A stretch of 46,704 nucleotides of DNA from Melioribacter sp. (GCA_003155655.1 PMDS01000079.1:1-46704); one strand, 5' to 3'; numbered from the stretch's first letter, positions 17,773-27,160 are shown. Notes: a model not told the origin generated them from the letters alone. Numbers and translations are program-made.

Positions 17773-18825
17773 TTGGCTGAAATATCCTCAGAAATAAAAT
17801 ATAGAATGCCGGCAGAGTGGGAAACCCACAAATCAACAATTATTTGCTGGCCTCATCAAAAAGAAGACTGGCCCGGAAAGTTTGCTCCTATTCCCTGGGT
17901 TTATGCGGAGATTGTCCGCAAAATAATTCCTGGTGAAAAAGTAAACATCCTAATTCAATCAAAAGCTGAAAAAGAAAAGGTAAAAAAAATACTTGCAAAA
18001 GTTCATGTTGATTTGTCTTATATAGAATTTGTAGTTGCAGAAACAGACCGCGGCTGGATGAGAGATACGAGTCCGGCATTTGTAAAAAGTGAAGATAATA
18101 TTTATTGTGCATTATTTAAATTCAATGGCTGGGCTAAATACGATAACTGGAAAAAAGATAAAAACATTCCTAAAATTTTGTCAAAATCATTAAAAATTAA
18201 TTTAATTGACGTCTTGCACAATAATCAAAAAGTTGTTCTTGAGGGAGGCTCAATTGATATAAACGGAAAAGGCACCCTTATTACAACAGAGGAATGTTTA
18301 TTGGATGAAAAAATCCAGACCCGTAATCCCGGATTTACAAAAAGTGATTATGAAACAATTTTTAAAAAATATCTTGGGATCACAAATGTTCTTTGGCTTG
18401 GTAAAGGTATAGCGGGCGATGACACCCACGGACACGTAGATGATCTTTGCCGGTTTGTAAATAAAGATACAGTCGTTCTGTGCAGGGATAAAAATCAGAG
18501 TGATGATAATTATTACAATCTTGAAGAAAATTTTGAACATGTTGAGGATTTTAAATTAGAAGACGGCTCTAAATTAAATGTTTTTGAATTGCCAATGCCC
18601 TCACCACTTCACTTTGAGGATTTGCGGCTTCCTGCTTCTTACGCAAATTTTTATATCTGCAATCAGGCTGTTCTCGTTCCTACATTTAACGATAAAAATG
18701 ATAAACTTGCGTTGGGAATTATTTCTGAATTATTACCTAATAAAGAAGTAATTGGCATACATGCGGTCGATTTAGTGTGGGGATTGGGTACATTACACTG
18801 CCTTACGCATGAAGAACCCGCATAA
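17773..18825 (+). CDS. aguA: Agmatine deiminase
   Basis: A 350-aa enzyme of the guanidino-group-modifying (PAD/AgDI) fold that converts agmatine to N-carbamoylputrescine and ammonia. Substrate-site motifs are RMPAEWE and ICWPHQ near the N-terminus, WMRDTSP (about 94-100), the EGGSID loop, GDDTHGHVDDLCRF with the catalytic His and Asp, and the nucleophile C343 in GTLHCLTHEE. The start is TTG at 17773, immediately after aguB. An in-frame ATG at 17806 would remove residues before PAEWE, so TTG is preferred. With aguB it makes putrescine. An arginine decarboxylase gene is not in the window. Confidence 0.93.
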   Translation: MAEISSEIKYRMPAEWETHKSTIICWPHQKEDWPGKFAPIPWVYAEIVRKIIPGEKVNILIQSKAEKEKVKKILAKVHVDLSYIEFVVAETDRGWMRDTSPAFVKSEDNIYCALFKFNGWAKYDNWKKDKNIPKILSKSLKINLIDVLHNNQKVVLEGGSIDINGKGTLITTEECLLDEKIQTRNPGFTKSDYETIFKKYLGITNVLWLGKGIAGDDTHGHVDDLCRFVNKDTVVLCRDKNQSDDNYYNLEENFEHVEDFKLEDGSKLNVFELPMPSPLHFEDLRLPASYANFYICNQAVLVPTFNDKNDKLALGIISELLPNKEVIGIHAVDLVWGLGTLHCLTHEEPA

Positions 18826-18887
18826 TTATTCATTGATAATATTCCGCTTTACACTTAGATTGTATTTCAAAAAAATATTGGTGAAAG

Positions 18888-20132
18888 ATGAACTCAATTG
18901 AGTGGACTTTTCAACTCCGGTTCATAGTTGCACTTGCACTTGGATTTTTAATTGGTCTTGAGCGTGAAAGCACAAAATCTAAAAGAAAAAGTGTAATCCT
19001 TGGGGGTATAAGAACATATCCTATAATAAGCATGCTTGGATTTGGCTGTGCATGGTTATTTCAACTTGGCGCAACATTTATGCTTCCTTTGGGATTGCTG
19101 GCAATATGCTTTCTTGCAGCAATTGGATATTACAGGAAAACTCAGGCTGATAAATTTGGTGTGACAAGTGAAGTTTCTGCACTTTTAACTTTTGTTGTTG
19201 GAGCACTTGCCCTTCTAGTTGATATTTGGGCAGCTATGGCATTGGGTATAATTAATACAATGCTGCTTTCTGAAAAAGCCGGCTTGGAAAATATTGTTGA
19301 AAAACTGAATAAGAATGAATTTACTGCCGTTCTAAAATTTTTACTTGTAACATTAATTATTCTACCAGTTTTACCGAATAAGAATTTTACAGATTTTGAA
19401 TTAAATCCTTCTAAAATGTGGCAGATAGTAATACTTGTTTCTTCAGTAGGATTTGTAGGTTATATTTTATCAAAAGTTATAGGACAAAAAATTGGTTTGT
19501 GGCTTACCGGATTTGTTGGAGGAATTGTCTCAAGCACTGCAGTCTGCATAGCTTATGGAAGAGTTGCACAAAAAAATCCACTCCAAGGACCAAGCGCCCT
19601 TGAAACAACAGTAGTGGCAAGCAGTGTAATGTACCTTCGCATTTTGGTTTTGATTTTTATTATCAACCCTACAGTATTAAATGTGTTATGGTGGAAATTA
19701 ATAATACTTTGTCTTATTGGTTTTGCATTATCTTTTATTAGAATTAATGATGCCAGGATACCAAAGACAACTGAAGAAGGTGTTAAACAGCTGCAAAACC
19801 CTTTTGAACTTCGTCCTGCTTTGGTATTTGCAATTCTTTTTGTACTTCTTTCAGTAGTAACAAAATTGGTAAAACAATATATTGGTGTTCAAGGGTTATT
19901 AACACTATCAGCAATAGTCGGGCTATCCGATATTGATCCATTTATTCTATCATTAGTCCATGGAGCACAAACAGATATTTCTCTTGTTGCTTCTGCAATA
20001 ATTATAGCAATGATGAGTAATACAATTATTAAAGGAATTTATTTCAGTTATTTTGTTCCTTCGCTTCGCTTAAAAACCTTGGAAAGATTTGGATTTCTTG
20101 CATTAGCTCACATTCCATTATTATTTTTCTAG
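18888..20132 (+). CDS. MgtC/DUF4010 family membrane protein
   Basis: A 414-aa integral membrane protein with about 12 hydrophobic helices. The N-terminal part has the MgtC/SapB signature (RFIVALALGFLIGLERE and GGIRTYPIISMLGF, residues 8-55), and the C-terminal two thirds match the DUF4010 type. Full MgtC proteins affect Mg2+ homeostasis and ATP synthase, but the function of the DUF4010 fusion is unknown. The N-terminal LERE...GGIRTYP pattern is intact. It follows aguA by 62 bp on the same strand and precedes an MFS gene. Confidence 0.82.
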   Translation: MNSIEWTFQLRFIVALALGFLIGLERESTKSKRKSVILGGIRTYPIISMLGFGCAWLFQLGATFMLPLGLLAICFLAAIGYYRKTQADKFGVTSEVSALLTFVVGALALLVDIWAAMALGIINTMLLSEKAGLENIVEKLNKNEFTAVLKFLLVTLIILPVLPNKNFTDFELNPSKMWQIVILVSSVGFVGYILSKVIGQKIGLWLTGFVGGIVSSTAVCIAYGRVAQKNPLQGPSALETTVVASSVMYLRILVLIFIINPTVLNVLWWKLIILCLIGFALSFIRINDARIPKTTEEGVKQLQNPFELRPALVFAILFVLLSVVTKLVKQYIGVQGLLTLSAIVGLSDIDPFILSLVHGAQTDISLVASAIIIAMMSNTIIKGIYFSYFVPSLRLKTLERFGFLALAHIPLLFF

Positions 20133-20219
20133 AATTGGTAAATGATTTTTTTCTTTTGTAATTAGCGCCGGGAATTATGGTTTGATCATTAATTTATCAC
20201 AAACGAGAAAGGATAATTT

Positions 20220-21455
20220 TTGAATCCGCCCAAGGAAAATCTTATAAAAAATATATTAAATGCCACTGTGCTTATTTCTGCGCTTGGCTATTTTGTAGAT
20301 ATTTATGATCTAATTCTATTTGGTATAGTCCGCATACCAAGCCTTACATATCTAGGAATTAAAGGTGAACAATTAATTAGCGTAGGAGTTTTACTTTTAA
20401 ATTCACAAATGGCCGGCATGCTAATAGGTGGAATTATTTTTGGAATTTGGGGAGATAAAAAAGGACGTCTTTCTGTATTATTCGGTTCAATTTTTCTTTA
20501 TTCAATTGCAAATTTGCTTAATGCCTTTGTAACCTCTGTAGGAATGTATGCAGTTTTAAGATTTGTTGCCGGTGTTGGACTTGCCGGCGAGCTTGGCGCA
20601 GCAGTTACATTAGTAAGTGAAGTTATGTCTAAAGAAACCCGTGGTTACGGAACAGCCATAGTTGCAACTATTGGCGTAACAGGTGCAATATTTGCAGCTA
20701 TTATTGGTGATATGTTCCCCTGGCAATGGGCTTTTATTATCGGCGGTATACTTGGATTGATTCTTCTTGTTTTACGGATCAAGATGTTTGAATCCGGTAT
20801 GTATCAATCCATTCAAAATTCAAAAGTATCTAAAGGTAATTTTTTAATGCTGTTTACATCAAGCGATAGGTTTTTCCGTTATTTATACTGCATACTTATA
20901 GGTTTGCCAATTTGGTTTGTAGTTGGAATTCTAATTACGTTTTCACCGGAGTTTGCGAAAGTACTAGGCGTTCAGGGCCCAATCTCGGCGGGTAATTCAA
21001 TACTTTTTACTTATACGGGATTAATTTTTGGTGATTTCGCCAGCGGGTTTTTAAGTCAATATATGAAAAGCAGAAAAAAAATCGTAACAATTTTCATCTT
21101 GCTGACTGCGATTTTCATTCTAGTTTATCTTTTCACTAGTGGTTTAACAGTTACAATGTTTTATGGCTTGTGTGTTCTCCTGGGAATATCAATCGGATAC
21201 TGGGCTGTTTTCGTTACAACTGCCTCCGAACAATTTGGCACTAATTTAAGATCAACAGTAACAACAACAGTTCCAAATTTTATACGCGGTTCTGTTTTAC
21301 CAATTACTTTTGCCTTTACAACTTTACGCCCCGCTTTTGGTATGATCTACTCTGCATTGCTGGTGGGGATAGTTTCTATATTAATAGCATTGTTTGCCAT
21401 CTACAAGCTTGAGGAAACTTATAGCAAGGACCTTAATTACCTCGAGGAAAATTAA
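20220..21455 (+). CDS. MFS transporter, metabolite:H+ symporter type
   Basis: A 411-aa secondary transporter with 12 predicted helices. The loop 2-3 motif A appears as GDKKGRLSVLFGS. The GVGLAGELGAAVTLVSE helix 5 region and overall pattern resemble the ProP/sialate/aromatic-acid symporter group, so a small organic solute is likely, but the substrate is not determinable. The start is TTG at 20220 with AAAGGA at 20208-20213. The DedA gene begins 38 bp downstream. Confidence 0.85.
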   Translation: MNPPKENLIKNILNATVLISALGYFVDIYDLILFGIVRIPSLTYLGIKGEQLISVGVLLLNSQMAGMLIGGIIFGIWGDKKGRLSVLFGSIFLYSIANLLNAFVTSVGMYAVLRFVAGVGLAGELGAAVTLVSEVMSKETRGYGTAIVATIGVTGAIFAAIIGDMFPWQWAFIIGGILGLILLVLRIKMFESGMYQSIQNSKVSKGNFLMLFTSSDRFFRYLYCILIGLPIWFVVGILITFSPEFAKVLGVQGPISAGNSILFTYTGLIFGDFASGFLSQYMKSRKKIVTIFILLTAIFILVYLFTSGLTVTMFYGLCVLLGISIGYWAVFVTTASEQFGTNLRSTVTTTVPNFIRGSVLPITFAFTTLRPAFGMIYSALLVGIVSILIALFAIYKLEETYSKDLNYLEEN

Positions 21456-21493
21456 TATCTTTGTAGAATTTATATTAACTAATCCGAAGAATT

Positions 21494-22141
21494 ATGGAAT
21501 TTATAAAATACCTTATTGATCTTTTTCTTCATCTTGATGTACATCTTGGTGAACTGATTCAACAGTACCATACTTTTACTTATGTAATTTTATTAATAGT
21601 TATTTTTGCCGAAACAGGATTTGTGTTTTTTCCATTTCTGCCGGGCGATTCGCTTCTTTTTGCCGCTGGAACATTCGCAGCAGTAGGTTCGTTAAACGTT
21701 CATCTGTTATTTGTTATATTATCCTGTGCTGCAATTTTGGGTGATACGGTAAATTATTGGATCGGACATTATCTTGGCGAAAAATTGTTTAACAAATATC
21801 CTCGTACACTAAAAAAAGAGTATATAGATAAGACAAATAAATTCTATGAAAAATACGGCGGAAAAACTATAATTATAGCCCGGTTTGTTCCAATTGTAAG
21901 AAGTTTTGCACCATTTGTTGCAGGAGTTGGGTCAATGACTTATTCCAAATTTATTTCTTACAATATTATAGGCGGAGTTCTTTGGTGTGCTTCATTTGTT
22001 TATTGCGGATATTTTTTTGGTAATCTTTCTATAGTTAAAAACAATTTTTCTTTTGTTATAATTGCAATAATTTTTATTTCAATTTTGCCCGGAATAATTG
22101 AATTTATAAAACATAAGCGAGCTAATTCAAAAATTAGCTGA
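21494..22141 (+). CDS. DedA/SNARE-associated family membrane protein
   Basis: A 215-aa inner-membrane protein of the DedA (VTT) superfamily, whose members flip undecaprenyl phosphate or phospholipids. Family features are the re-entrant-loop signature ETGFVFFPFLPGDSLLF (about 39-55), GDTVNYWIGHYLG, KTIIIARFVPIVRSFAPFVAGVG with its key Arg residues, and a tryptophan-containing helix NIIGGVLWC. Length is typical. It ends with TGA and is followed after 30 bp by the ExbB gene. Confidence 0.92.
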   Translation: MEFIKYLIDLFLHLDVHLGELIQQYHTFTYVILLIVIFAETGFVFFPFLPGDSLLFAAGTFAAVGSLNVHLLFVILSCAAILGDTVNYWIGHYLGEKLFNKYPRTLKKEYIDKTNKFYEKYGGKTIIIARFVPIVRSFAPFVAGVGSMTYSKFISYNIIGGVLWCASFVYCGYFFGNLSIVKNNFSFVIIAIIFISILPGIIEFIKHKRANSKIS

Positions 22142-22171
22142 TAATATTAAATTGATTTTTGGAGACCTTTT

Positions 22172-22816
22172 ATGGGTAATGAATCATTACTAGACCTTTT
22201 AATGCATGGCGGCTTTACAATATTCATTTTGTTGATCTGTTCTATATTATCTCTTAAAGTAGTAATCGAGAAGCTGATTCAATTCAACTGTCTAAAGCAA
22301 AGGCATAATGATGACCTTTTAAATAAAATAATGGAATGTATTGAAAGAAAAAGCTTGAAAGATGCCTTGCAAACATGCAAGACATATAAAATCAATGTAT
22401 TATTCTTTAAAATCTCCTCTCCATTAGCATCTGTATTTAAACACATATTTGAACATTTTTACTTAACAAAGGAAGAATTGCAGGAATCTGCATTCAATAA
22501 ACTTGATCAGGAAACAGCAAAATTAGAAAATGGGTTAGGAGTACTGGCAACACTTGGCAGTATTTCGCCATTCATTGGATTATTTGGAACAGTGGTAGGA
22601 ATTATTAAATCCTTCCAAGCTCTTTCTTTAAGCGATACATCAAACTATGCTCACGTTATGAGCGGAATAGCGGAAGCATTAATTGCAACTGCAGCAGGAT
22701 TGTTCGTTGCAGTGCCATCAGTTTTATTCTATAATTATTTTATGAAAAAATTAAAATTAAATCTTCCGTCATTAGATGAAACTATTTATTCTCTTATAAG
22801 AACAATAAAGAAGTAG
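22172..22816 (+). CDS. exbB: MotA/TolQ/ExbB proton channel
   Basis: A 214-aa three-helix stator subunit that with ExbD uses the proton-motive force to drive TonB. Helix 1 is at about 13-30. A large cytosolic segment separates it from the two C-terminal helices, with LGSISPFIGLFGTVVGII (about 129-146) and GIAEALIATAAGLFVAVPSV (about 165-185), the pore-forming signature. TolQ of a Tol-Pal system is an alternative, but the following ExbD and TonB genes, and the absence of tolB/pal here, favour ExbB. The ATG is 30 bp after dedA. Confidence 0.88.
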   Translation: MGNESLLDLLMHGGFTIFILLICSILSLKVVIEKLIQFNCLKQRHNDDLLNKIMECIERKSLKDALQTCKTYKINVLFFKISSPLASVFKHIFEHFYLTKEELQESAFNKLDQETAKLENGLGVLATLGSISPFIGLFGTVVGIIKSFQALSLSDTSNYAHVMSGIAEALIATAAGLFVAVPSVLFYNYFMKKLKLNLPSLDETIYSLIRTIKK

Positions 22817-22823
22817 GGCTGAA

Positions 22824-23240
22824 ATGAGAAGACATCAACTTAGCGAAAAAGAGTTCTCAGAAATTAACATAACACCATTTACAGATGTTGTACTTGTACT
22901 GCTTATAATTTTTATGATAACAAGTCCGTTTCTTATTACCGGCTCATTTAAAGTAAAACTGCCTCAATCTACAAATTCTGATACTGAAATAACCAAAGGC
23001 GCTGAAATATATTTGAATGACAGGAATGAAATTTCAATTAATGGAAAAATTGTCTCTTACGCAGAACTTTATTCTACTCTGCAAAATGAGTTTAACCGGA
23101 CAGGGACAAAAGAAGTAATTGTTAAAGCTGATAAAAATGTCCGCCATGGATCATTTATACAACTGCTTGATGCTTTGAAGAGTGCCGGCGCTGTTAAATT
23201 ATTAATTGCTACAACGCGGGTTGAGACAAGTAATCCTTAA
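22824..23240 (+). CDS. exbD: ExbD/TolR biopolymer transport protein
   Basis: A 138-aa protein with a short cytosolic N-terminus, one helix containing the essential proton-carrying Asp (INITPFTDVVLVLLIIFMI, Asp at residue 20), and a periplasmic ExbD domain with KVKLPQS and a C-terminal VIVKADKNVRHG...LLDALKSAG. The order and spacing (7 bp after exbB) are those of a TonB energising operon. Confidence 0.92.
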   Translation: MRRHQLSEKEFSEINITPFTDVVLVLLIIFMITSPFLITGSFKVKLPQSTNSDTEITKGAEIYLNDRNEISINGKIVSYAELYSTLQNEFNRTGTKEVIVKADKNVRHGSFIQLLDALKSAGAVKLLIATTRVETSNP

Positions 23241-23267
23241 TAATTTAGCGGATTATAATAGAATGAA

Positions 23268-23936
23268 ATGTCTGATAAGCTGAATAAAAATATCCCCATT
23301 CTCTTTTCATTTGTAACTCACTTAGTTGTTCTAATATTTTTTTATTTTATTGGATTGTACAGTTCCGCGAATAATGGGAATGGTTTTATAGAAGTTGGTT
23401 TAGACAATGCCCCGGGCAGCGGCGGGAATGCTGCAATAGAGAATGAAGAAAAAATTAATCCTGATAAAATGAGAGCTGATGAGAAAATAATGAGTCCTGA
23501 TAAGAAAAATGATATAGACAAGAAGTCAGACAGGCAACAAGGTAATACCGGGGGCAGCGGAACAGGAACCGGTAATGGCGGTACGGGTAGCGGTAATGGA
23601 ATTAATCTTGGGATCCCCTCACCTCCAAAGCCTAAAGTAGATGATGTTTATTTTGTAGCAGTTGATGAGATGCCTGAACCAATTGGAGGAATTGAAAAAA
23701 TAATTTCACAGTTACATCTTTCACCAGGGACTAAAAATGGAGGAACTGTTTTTGTACTAGCATTTATAGATGAGAATGGTTCTGTAAGAAAAACCTTACT
23801 TACAAAAGGCATTGGCAGCATGTTTGACGAAGCCGCATTGCGTGCCGTATCAATGACAAGATTCAAACCCGGTAAAGATCATGGAAAATATGTTAAAGTA
23901 CAGGTACAGATACCTGTACCTGTTAACAATAATTAA
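23268..23936 (+). CDS. TonB-family energy transducer
   Basis: A 222-aa protein linking the ExbB-ExbD motor to outer-membrane receptors. A membrane anchor (about 10-28) is followed by a periplasmic linker rich in Lys, Asp, Gly and Asn (GTGTGNGGTGSGNG near 100) instead of the usual Pro-Lys stretch. A TonB C-terminal domain (about 130-222) follows, with PIGGIEKI, FVLAFIDENGSV and FDEAALRAVSMTRFKPG. The C-terminus VQIPVPV is typical. It ends the plus-strand cluster; the SusC-like receptor at 1.5-4.5 kb is a possible client. Confidence 0.9.
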   Translation: MSDKLNKNIPILFSFVTHLVVLIFFYFIGLYSSANNGNGFIEVGLDNAPGSGGNAAIENEEKINPDKMRADEKIMSPDKKNDIDKKSDRQQGNTGGSGTGTGNGGTGSGNGINLGIPSPPKPKVDDVYFVAVDEMPEPIGGIEKIISQLHLSPGTKNGGTVFVLAFIDENGSVRKTLLTKGIGSMFDEAALRAVSMTRFKPGKDHGKYVKVQVQIPVPVNNN

Positions 23937-23942
23937 CTTTAC

Positions 23943-24083
23943 TTCTGCCGTAAACGGTGGAGGAATGTGGAGTTATATTTCTAACGACGTCCTTCAGGAC
24001 GTGGGGTGTAACTAAGTAAAAATTTTTTGGGCTAAAGCCCTTTTCGTTTTTGTTGTCCTTTTTCTCCGCCGTAAACGACGGAG
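23943..24083. repeat. Cluster of four short palindromes between convergent genes
   Basis: In 140 bp there are: a TAAA-centred palindrome with a degenerate left arm (23943-23962, right arm CGGTGGAG); ACGTCC/GGACGT around TTCA (23987-24002); GGGCT/AGCCC around AA followed by TTTT (24029-24044); and CTCCGCCG/CGACGGAG around TAAA (24064-24083, one mismatch). The first and last are relatives of the split palindrome at 2-123, and both are followed by GAGTTAT-like sequence. The GGGCT hairpin plus T-run may terminate tonB. The cluster is not coding. Confidence 0.7.
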
Positions 24084-24105
24084 TTATATTGTTAAAGTGA
24101 GTTAA

Positions 24106-25575
24106 TTATTTTTTTTGGAAATTTTTCCATACATAATAAACAGGAATTCCGATCAGAACAATAATTAGTCCTCGCAAAGTAAATTCCGGTTTTTCTACTA
24201 ATAAAATTATTGAAATTGTAGAAGCAAGAATTATATATATAACGGGTAATACAGGATAACCAAAAGTCTTATACGGCCTTTCAACATTAGGTTGTTTCTT
24301 CCTAAGAATAAAAACCCCAATAATAGTTAATATGTAAAATATCAGGACTGTAAAAACAACATAATCAAGCAATTGCCCATAAGTACCCGAAAGACAAAGC
24401 AAACAAGCCCACACACCTTGAAAGATTAATGCTTTTGAAGGAACAGAATTTTTATTCAATTCACCTGAAGATTTAAAAAACAATTTATCTTTTGCCATTG
24501 CATAATAAACCCTGGCCCCGGCAAGTATTAATCCATTGTTACAGCCAAATGTAGAAACCATAATAAGCAGCGCCATAATAATTGCAGCAGGTTCCCCAAA
24601 AAATAACTGTGCAGCAGCAGTTCCCACTCTGTCTTCAGCAGCAAATTGAATTCCAAGACTTGTAACATCTTTCCCATCCATACTGCCGGCTAAAGGCAGA
24701 ACAACAAGGTAAGCCACATTAGCAAGTATATAAAGTATTGTAACAATTGCAGTTCCATACAGCAAACTCAAGGGAATATTGCGTTTCGGGTTTTTAACTT
24801 CCCCGGCAGTAAATGTAATATTTTCCCAGGCAACGCTGGCAAAAAGAGATCCCACCATTGCAACCGCGACAGCAGTTATGAATGAAAAACCTGTTATTGT
24901 TTCGATCCAATCAATTTTTCCGCCGGCGATGTGAAGCCATTTTGCGTCCCACATATTTGAAAAATTTGCACTTATTGCATGACTGTTTGAGCCAATTATT
25001 ATTCCCAGCAAAATTAATCCCAGAAGTGAAGCCACTTTAGCAGTTGTAAAAATATTCTGTACTGTTTTACCTTCACGTATTCCCCTGACATTATTATAAG
25101 TCAATAAAACTATTGTTGCAATTGCAAGAAGCTGCCCGGCAGAAATATTCAATCCAAATAATGAAAGTAAAATATTCTTCATACTGAACCATGGAATTAT
25201 TACCCCAGTAAATTTTGCAAATGCAACAGCAACCGCCGCAATTGTTCCGGTTTGGATTACAAGAAAAAGAGTCCAGCCATATAAAAATCCAACCAGCGGG
25301 TTATATGCCTCGCGCAGGTAAACATACTGACCACCTGCATGAGGCATCATTGCAGCAAGTTCTCCATAACCAAGTGCGCCGATTAATGTAATTATACCTG
25401 TAATCAGCCAAACTACTAAAAGCATACCGCTGGAACCAACAGTCCTGGAAATATCTGCACTAACAATAAAGATTCCTGATCCGATCATTGAACCAATTAC
25501 GATCATTGTGGAATCATATAAACTTAATTCGCGCTTGAACTCCATTGCTGACTGGTGAGTGGATTTTTTTTCCAT
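24106..25575 (-). CDS. APC-superfamily amino-acid permease
   Basis: A 489-aa inner-membrane transporter with 12 predicted helices. The helix-1 substrate site GSMIGSGIFIVSADISR (about 28-44) and the helix 6 region (SVAWENITFTAGEVKNPKRN) are characteristic of APC and LAT-type amino-acid exchangers or permeases. The substrate is not predictable. It is transcribed from the minus strand downstream of amt, from which a terminator separates it. Confidence 0.9.
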   Translation of the reverse strand: MEKKSTHQSAMEFKRELSLYDSTMIVIGSMIGSGIFIVSADISRTVGSSGMLLVVWLITGIITLIGALGYGELAAMMPHAGGQYVYLREAYNPLVGFLYGWTLFLVIQTGTIAAVAVAFAKFTGVIIPWFSMKNILLSLFGLNISAGQLLAIATIVLLTYNNVRGIREGKTVQNIFTTAKVASLLGLILLGIIIGSNSHAISANFSNMWDAKWLHIAGGKIDWIETITGFSFITAVAVAMVGSLFASVAWENITFTAGEVKNPKRNIPLSLLYGTAIVTILYILANVAYLVVLPLAGSMDGKDVTSLGIQFAAEDRVGTAAAQLFFGEPAAIIMALLIMVSTFGCNNGLILAGARVYYAMAKDKLFFKSSGELNKNSVPSKALIFQGVWACLLCLSGTYGQLLDYVVFTVLIFYILTIIGVFILRKKQPNVERPYKTFGYPVLPVIYIILASTISIILLVEKPEFTLRGLIIVLIGIPVYYVWKNFQKK

Positions 25576-25633
25576 AATTCTTCCGCCTTGAATTTTAGGA
25601 TTGAATTTAATTTATGATTTGATTAAGTGCTAC

Positions 25634-25661
25634 AAAAAAACCGCCCAGTAGGACGGTTTTT
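25634..25661 (-). terminator. Terminator of amt
   Basis: On the minus strand the AAAACCG and CGGTTTT arms flank an imperfect inner stem (TCC/GGG region), and the hairpin is followed by seven T. It lies 27 bp past the amt stop and ahead of the permease gene. An A-run on the other side makes it potentially bidirectional. Confidence 0.8.
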
Positions 25662-25687
25662 ATAAGTTGAATTATTATAAGTATTCA

Positions 25688-27013
25688 CTATAAATCCCAC
25701 GAAGGCATTCTAGCCCGAATACTTTCTCCGTGTTGACTTATATCAAGTCCTTCAATTTCTTCTTCTTTTGAGACCCTCATAGGTATCAATTTATCGGTAA
25801 TTATATACAGTAAATAAGAACCGCCGAACGTAAAAACACCAACTATAACCAATGCAAGCATGTGGGCAAGAAAAGTTGCAGTAACTCCATTAATCAAACC
25901 AACATCTTTTGCAAAAATGCCTGTAAAAATCATTCCAACAATACCACCCAAACCATGGCACGGAAATACATCAAGTGCATCATCCAGGGTAGTTTTACCT
26001 TTCCATGCAACCGCAATATTGCTTACACAGGCAGCAGTAGCCCCAATAAAAATACTTGCACCAACCGATACATATCCAGCGGCGGGAGTAATTGCAACAA
26101 GCCCAACTACAGCACCGATGCATGCACTCATTGCAGAAGGTTTTCTACCCATTAAAACATCAAAGAAAATCCAGGCTATAGCTGCAGAAGCCGATGCAGT
26201 ATTTGTTGTTGCAAAAGCAAGAGCAGCTAAGCCATTTGCCGCCATTGCAGAGCCGGCATTGAATCCAAACCAGCCAAACCAGAGAAGCCCTGTTCCTAAA
26301 ATTACGTATGGAATATTGGCAGGAATATGCCTTTCCTTTGCTATGTGTGCATGCCTCCTTCCCAAATGCAGAGCACCTGCCAAAGCTGCAAAACCTGCGG
26401 ACATGTGAACAACTGTTCCCCCGGCAAAATCCAAAACGCCAAGCTTTCTTAAAAATCCATCGGGATGCCATGTCATGTGCGCTAAAGGCGCATAAATTAC
26501 CAGACTAAATAAAACGATGAAAAGTAAGTAAGCAGAAAAACGAATTCTTTCAGCAAATGAACCGGTTATTAAAGCAGGTGTAATAATTGCAAACTTCAAT
26601 TGGAACATTGCAAACAACAATAAAGGAAATGTTGGTGCAAGAGCCGGATCGGTTTCACCATTAACACCACGAAACATGAAATACGTAAATGGATTTCCGA
26701 CTATTCCGCCAATTGAATCTCCAAAAGCAAGACTGAATCCAACAACTACCCAAATAATGCTTATTGCGCCCATCGCAATAAAACTTTGAAGCATTGTTGA
26801 TATTATATTTTTCTGCCCAACCATACCGCCGTAAAAGAATGCAAGTCCGGGTGTCATCAAAAGAACAAGACCGGTTGCGGTAAGCATCCACGCCGTATCG
26901 CCTGAATTAACAGGACCACCTTTAACATGCGAATAATTAAAATTTAGAACTGCACCGGTTATTGCAATAATTGCAAATAAAATAAACGGAACGTATTTAT
27001 TGTATTTACCCAT
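25688..27013 (-). CDS. amt: Ammonium transporter, Amt family
   Basis: A 441-aa trimeric ammonium channel with 11-12 helices. The family signature DFAGGTVVHMSAG carries the conserved Asp (about residue 195) and the first pore His. The second pore His is in DVFPCHGLGGIVG (about 350). An N-terminal hydrophobic segment may be a cleaved signal, as in E. coli AmtB. No PII gene (glnB/glnK) lies next to it, unlike the usual glnK-amt pair. GGAGAAAGG lies directly in front of the ATG, and a near-consensus promoter is upstream. Confidence 0.95.
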   Translation of the reverse strand: MGKYNKYVPFILFAIIAITGAVLNFNYSHVKGGPVNSGDTAWMLTATGLVLLMTPGLAFFYGGMVGQKNIISTMLQSFIAMGAISIIWVVVGFSLAFGDSIGGIVGNPFTYFMFRGVNGETDPALAPTFPLLLFAMFQLKFAIITPALITGSFAERIRFSAYLLFIVLFSLVIYAPLAHMTWHPDGFLRKLGVLDFAGGTVVHMSAGFAALAGALHLGRRHAHIAKERHIPANIPYVILGTGLLWFGWFGFNAGSAMAANGLAALAFATTNTASASAAIAWIFFDVLMGRKPSAMSACIGAVVGLVAITPAAGYVSVGASIFIGATAACVSNIAVAWKGKTTLDDALDVFPCHGLGGIVGMIFTGIFAKDVGLINGVTATFLAHMLALVIVGVFTFGGSYLLYIITDKLIPMRVSKEEEIEGLDISQHGESIRARMPSWDL

Positions 27014-27032
27014 CCTTTCTCCAAAATGAGTT

Positions 27033-27061
27033 ATTATAAGGATTATTTACGGTTTTGACAA
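27033..27061 (-). promoter_or_regulatory. Promoter of amt, near-consensus sigma70
   Basis: On the minus strand TTGTCA (27061-27056) and TATAAT (27038-27033) are 17 bp apart, an almost perfect sigma70-type promoter. The expected start near 27026 leaves a leader of about 12 nt that consists mainly of the Shine-Dalgarno sequence. Confidence 0.65.
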
Positions 27062-27068
27062 AATATTT

Positions 27069-27110
27069 CCTAATTATATTAGGATTAAACACAAATATAC
27101 CTAATATAAT
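27069..27110. promoter_or_regulatory. Putative operator upstream of the amt promoter
   Basis: CCTAAT/ATTAGG around TAT forms a perfect 15-bp dyad (27069-27083), 7 bp upstream of the -35 box. A second half-site-like copy, CCTAATATAAT, starts 31 bp away at 27100, about three helical turns. Ammonium transporters are commonly regulated by nitrogen status, so an activator site is plausible; the protein is unknown. Confidence 0.35.
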
Positions 27111-27160
27111 AACAGAATTGCAAAAATATTTCTGAAAAACTGTTCTTATAAAGAGGAATG

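Noticed and set aside
25860-26891. Several open frames opposite or overlapping amt
   Set aside because: They are antisense or alternative frames of a strongly conserved Amt protein and have no independent ribosome-binding site or domain.
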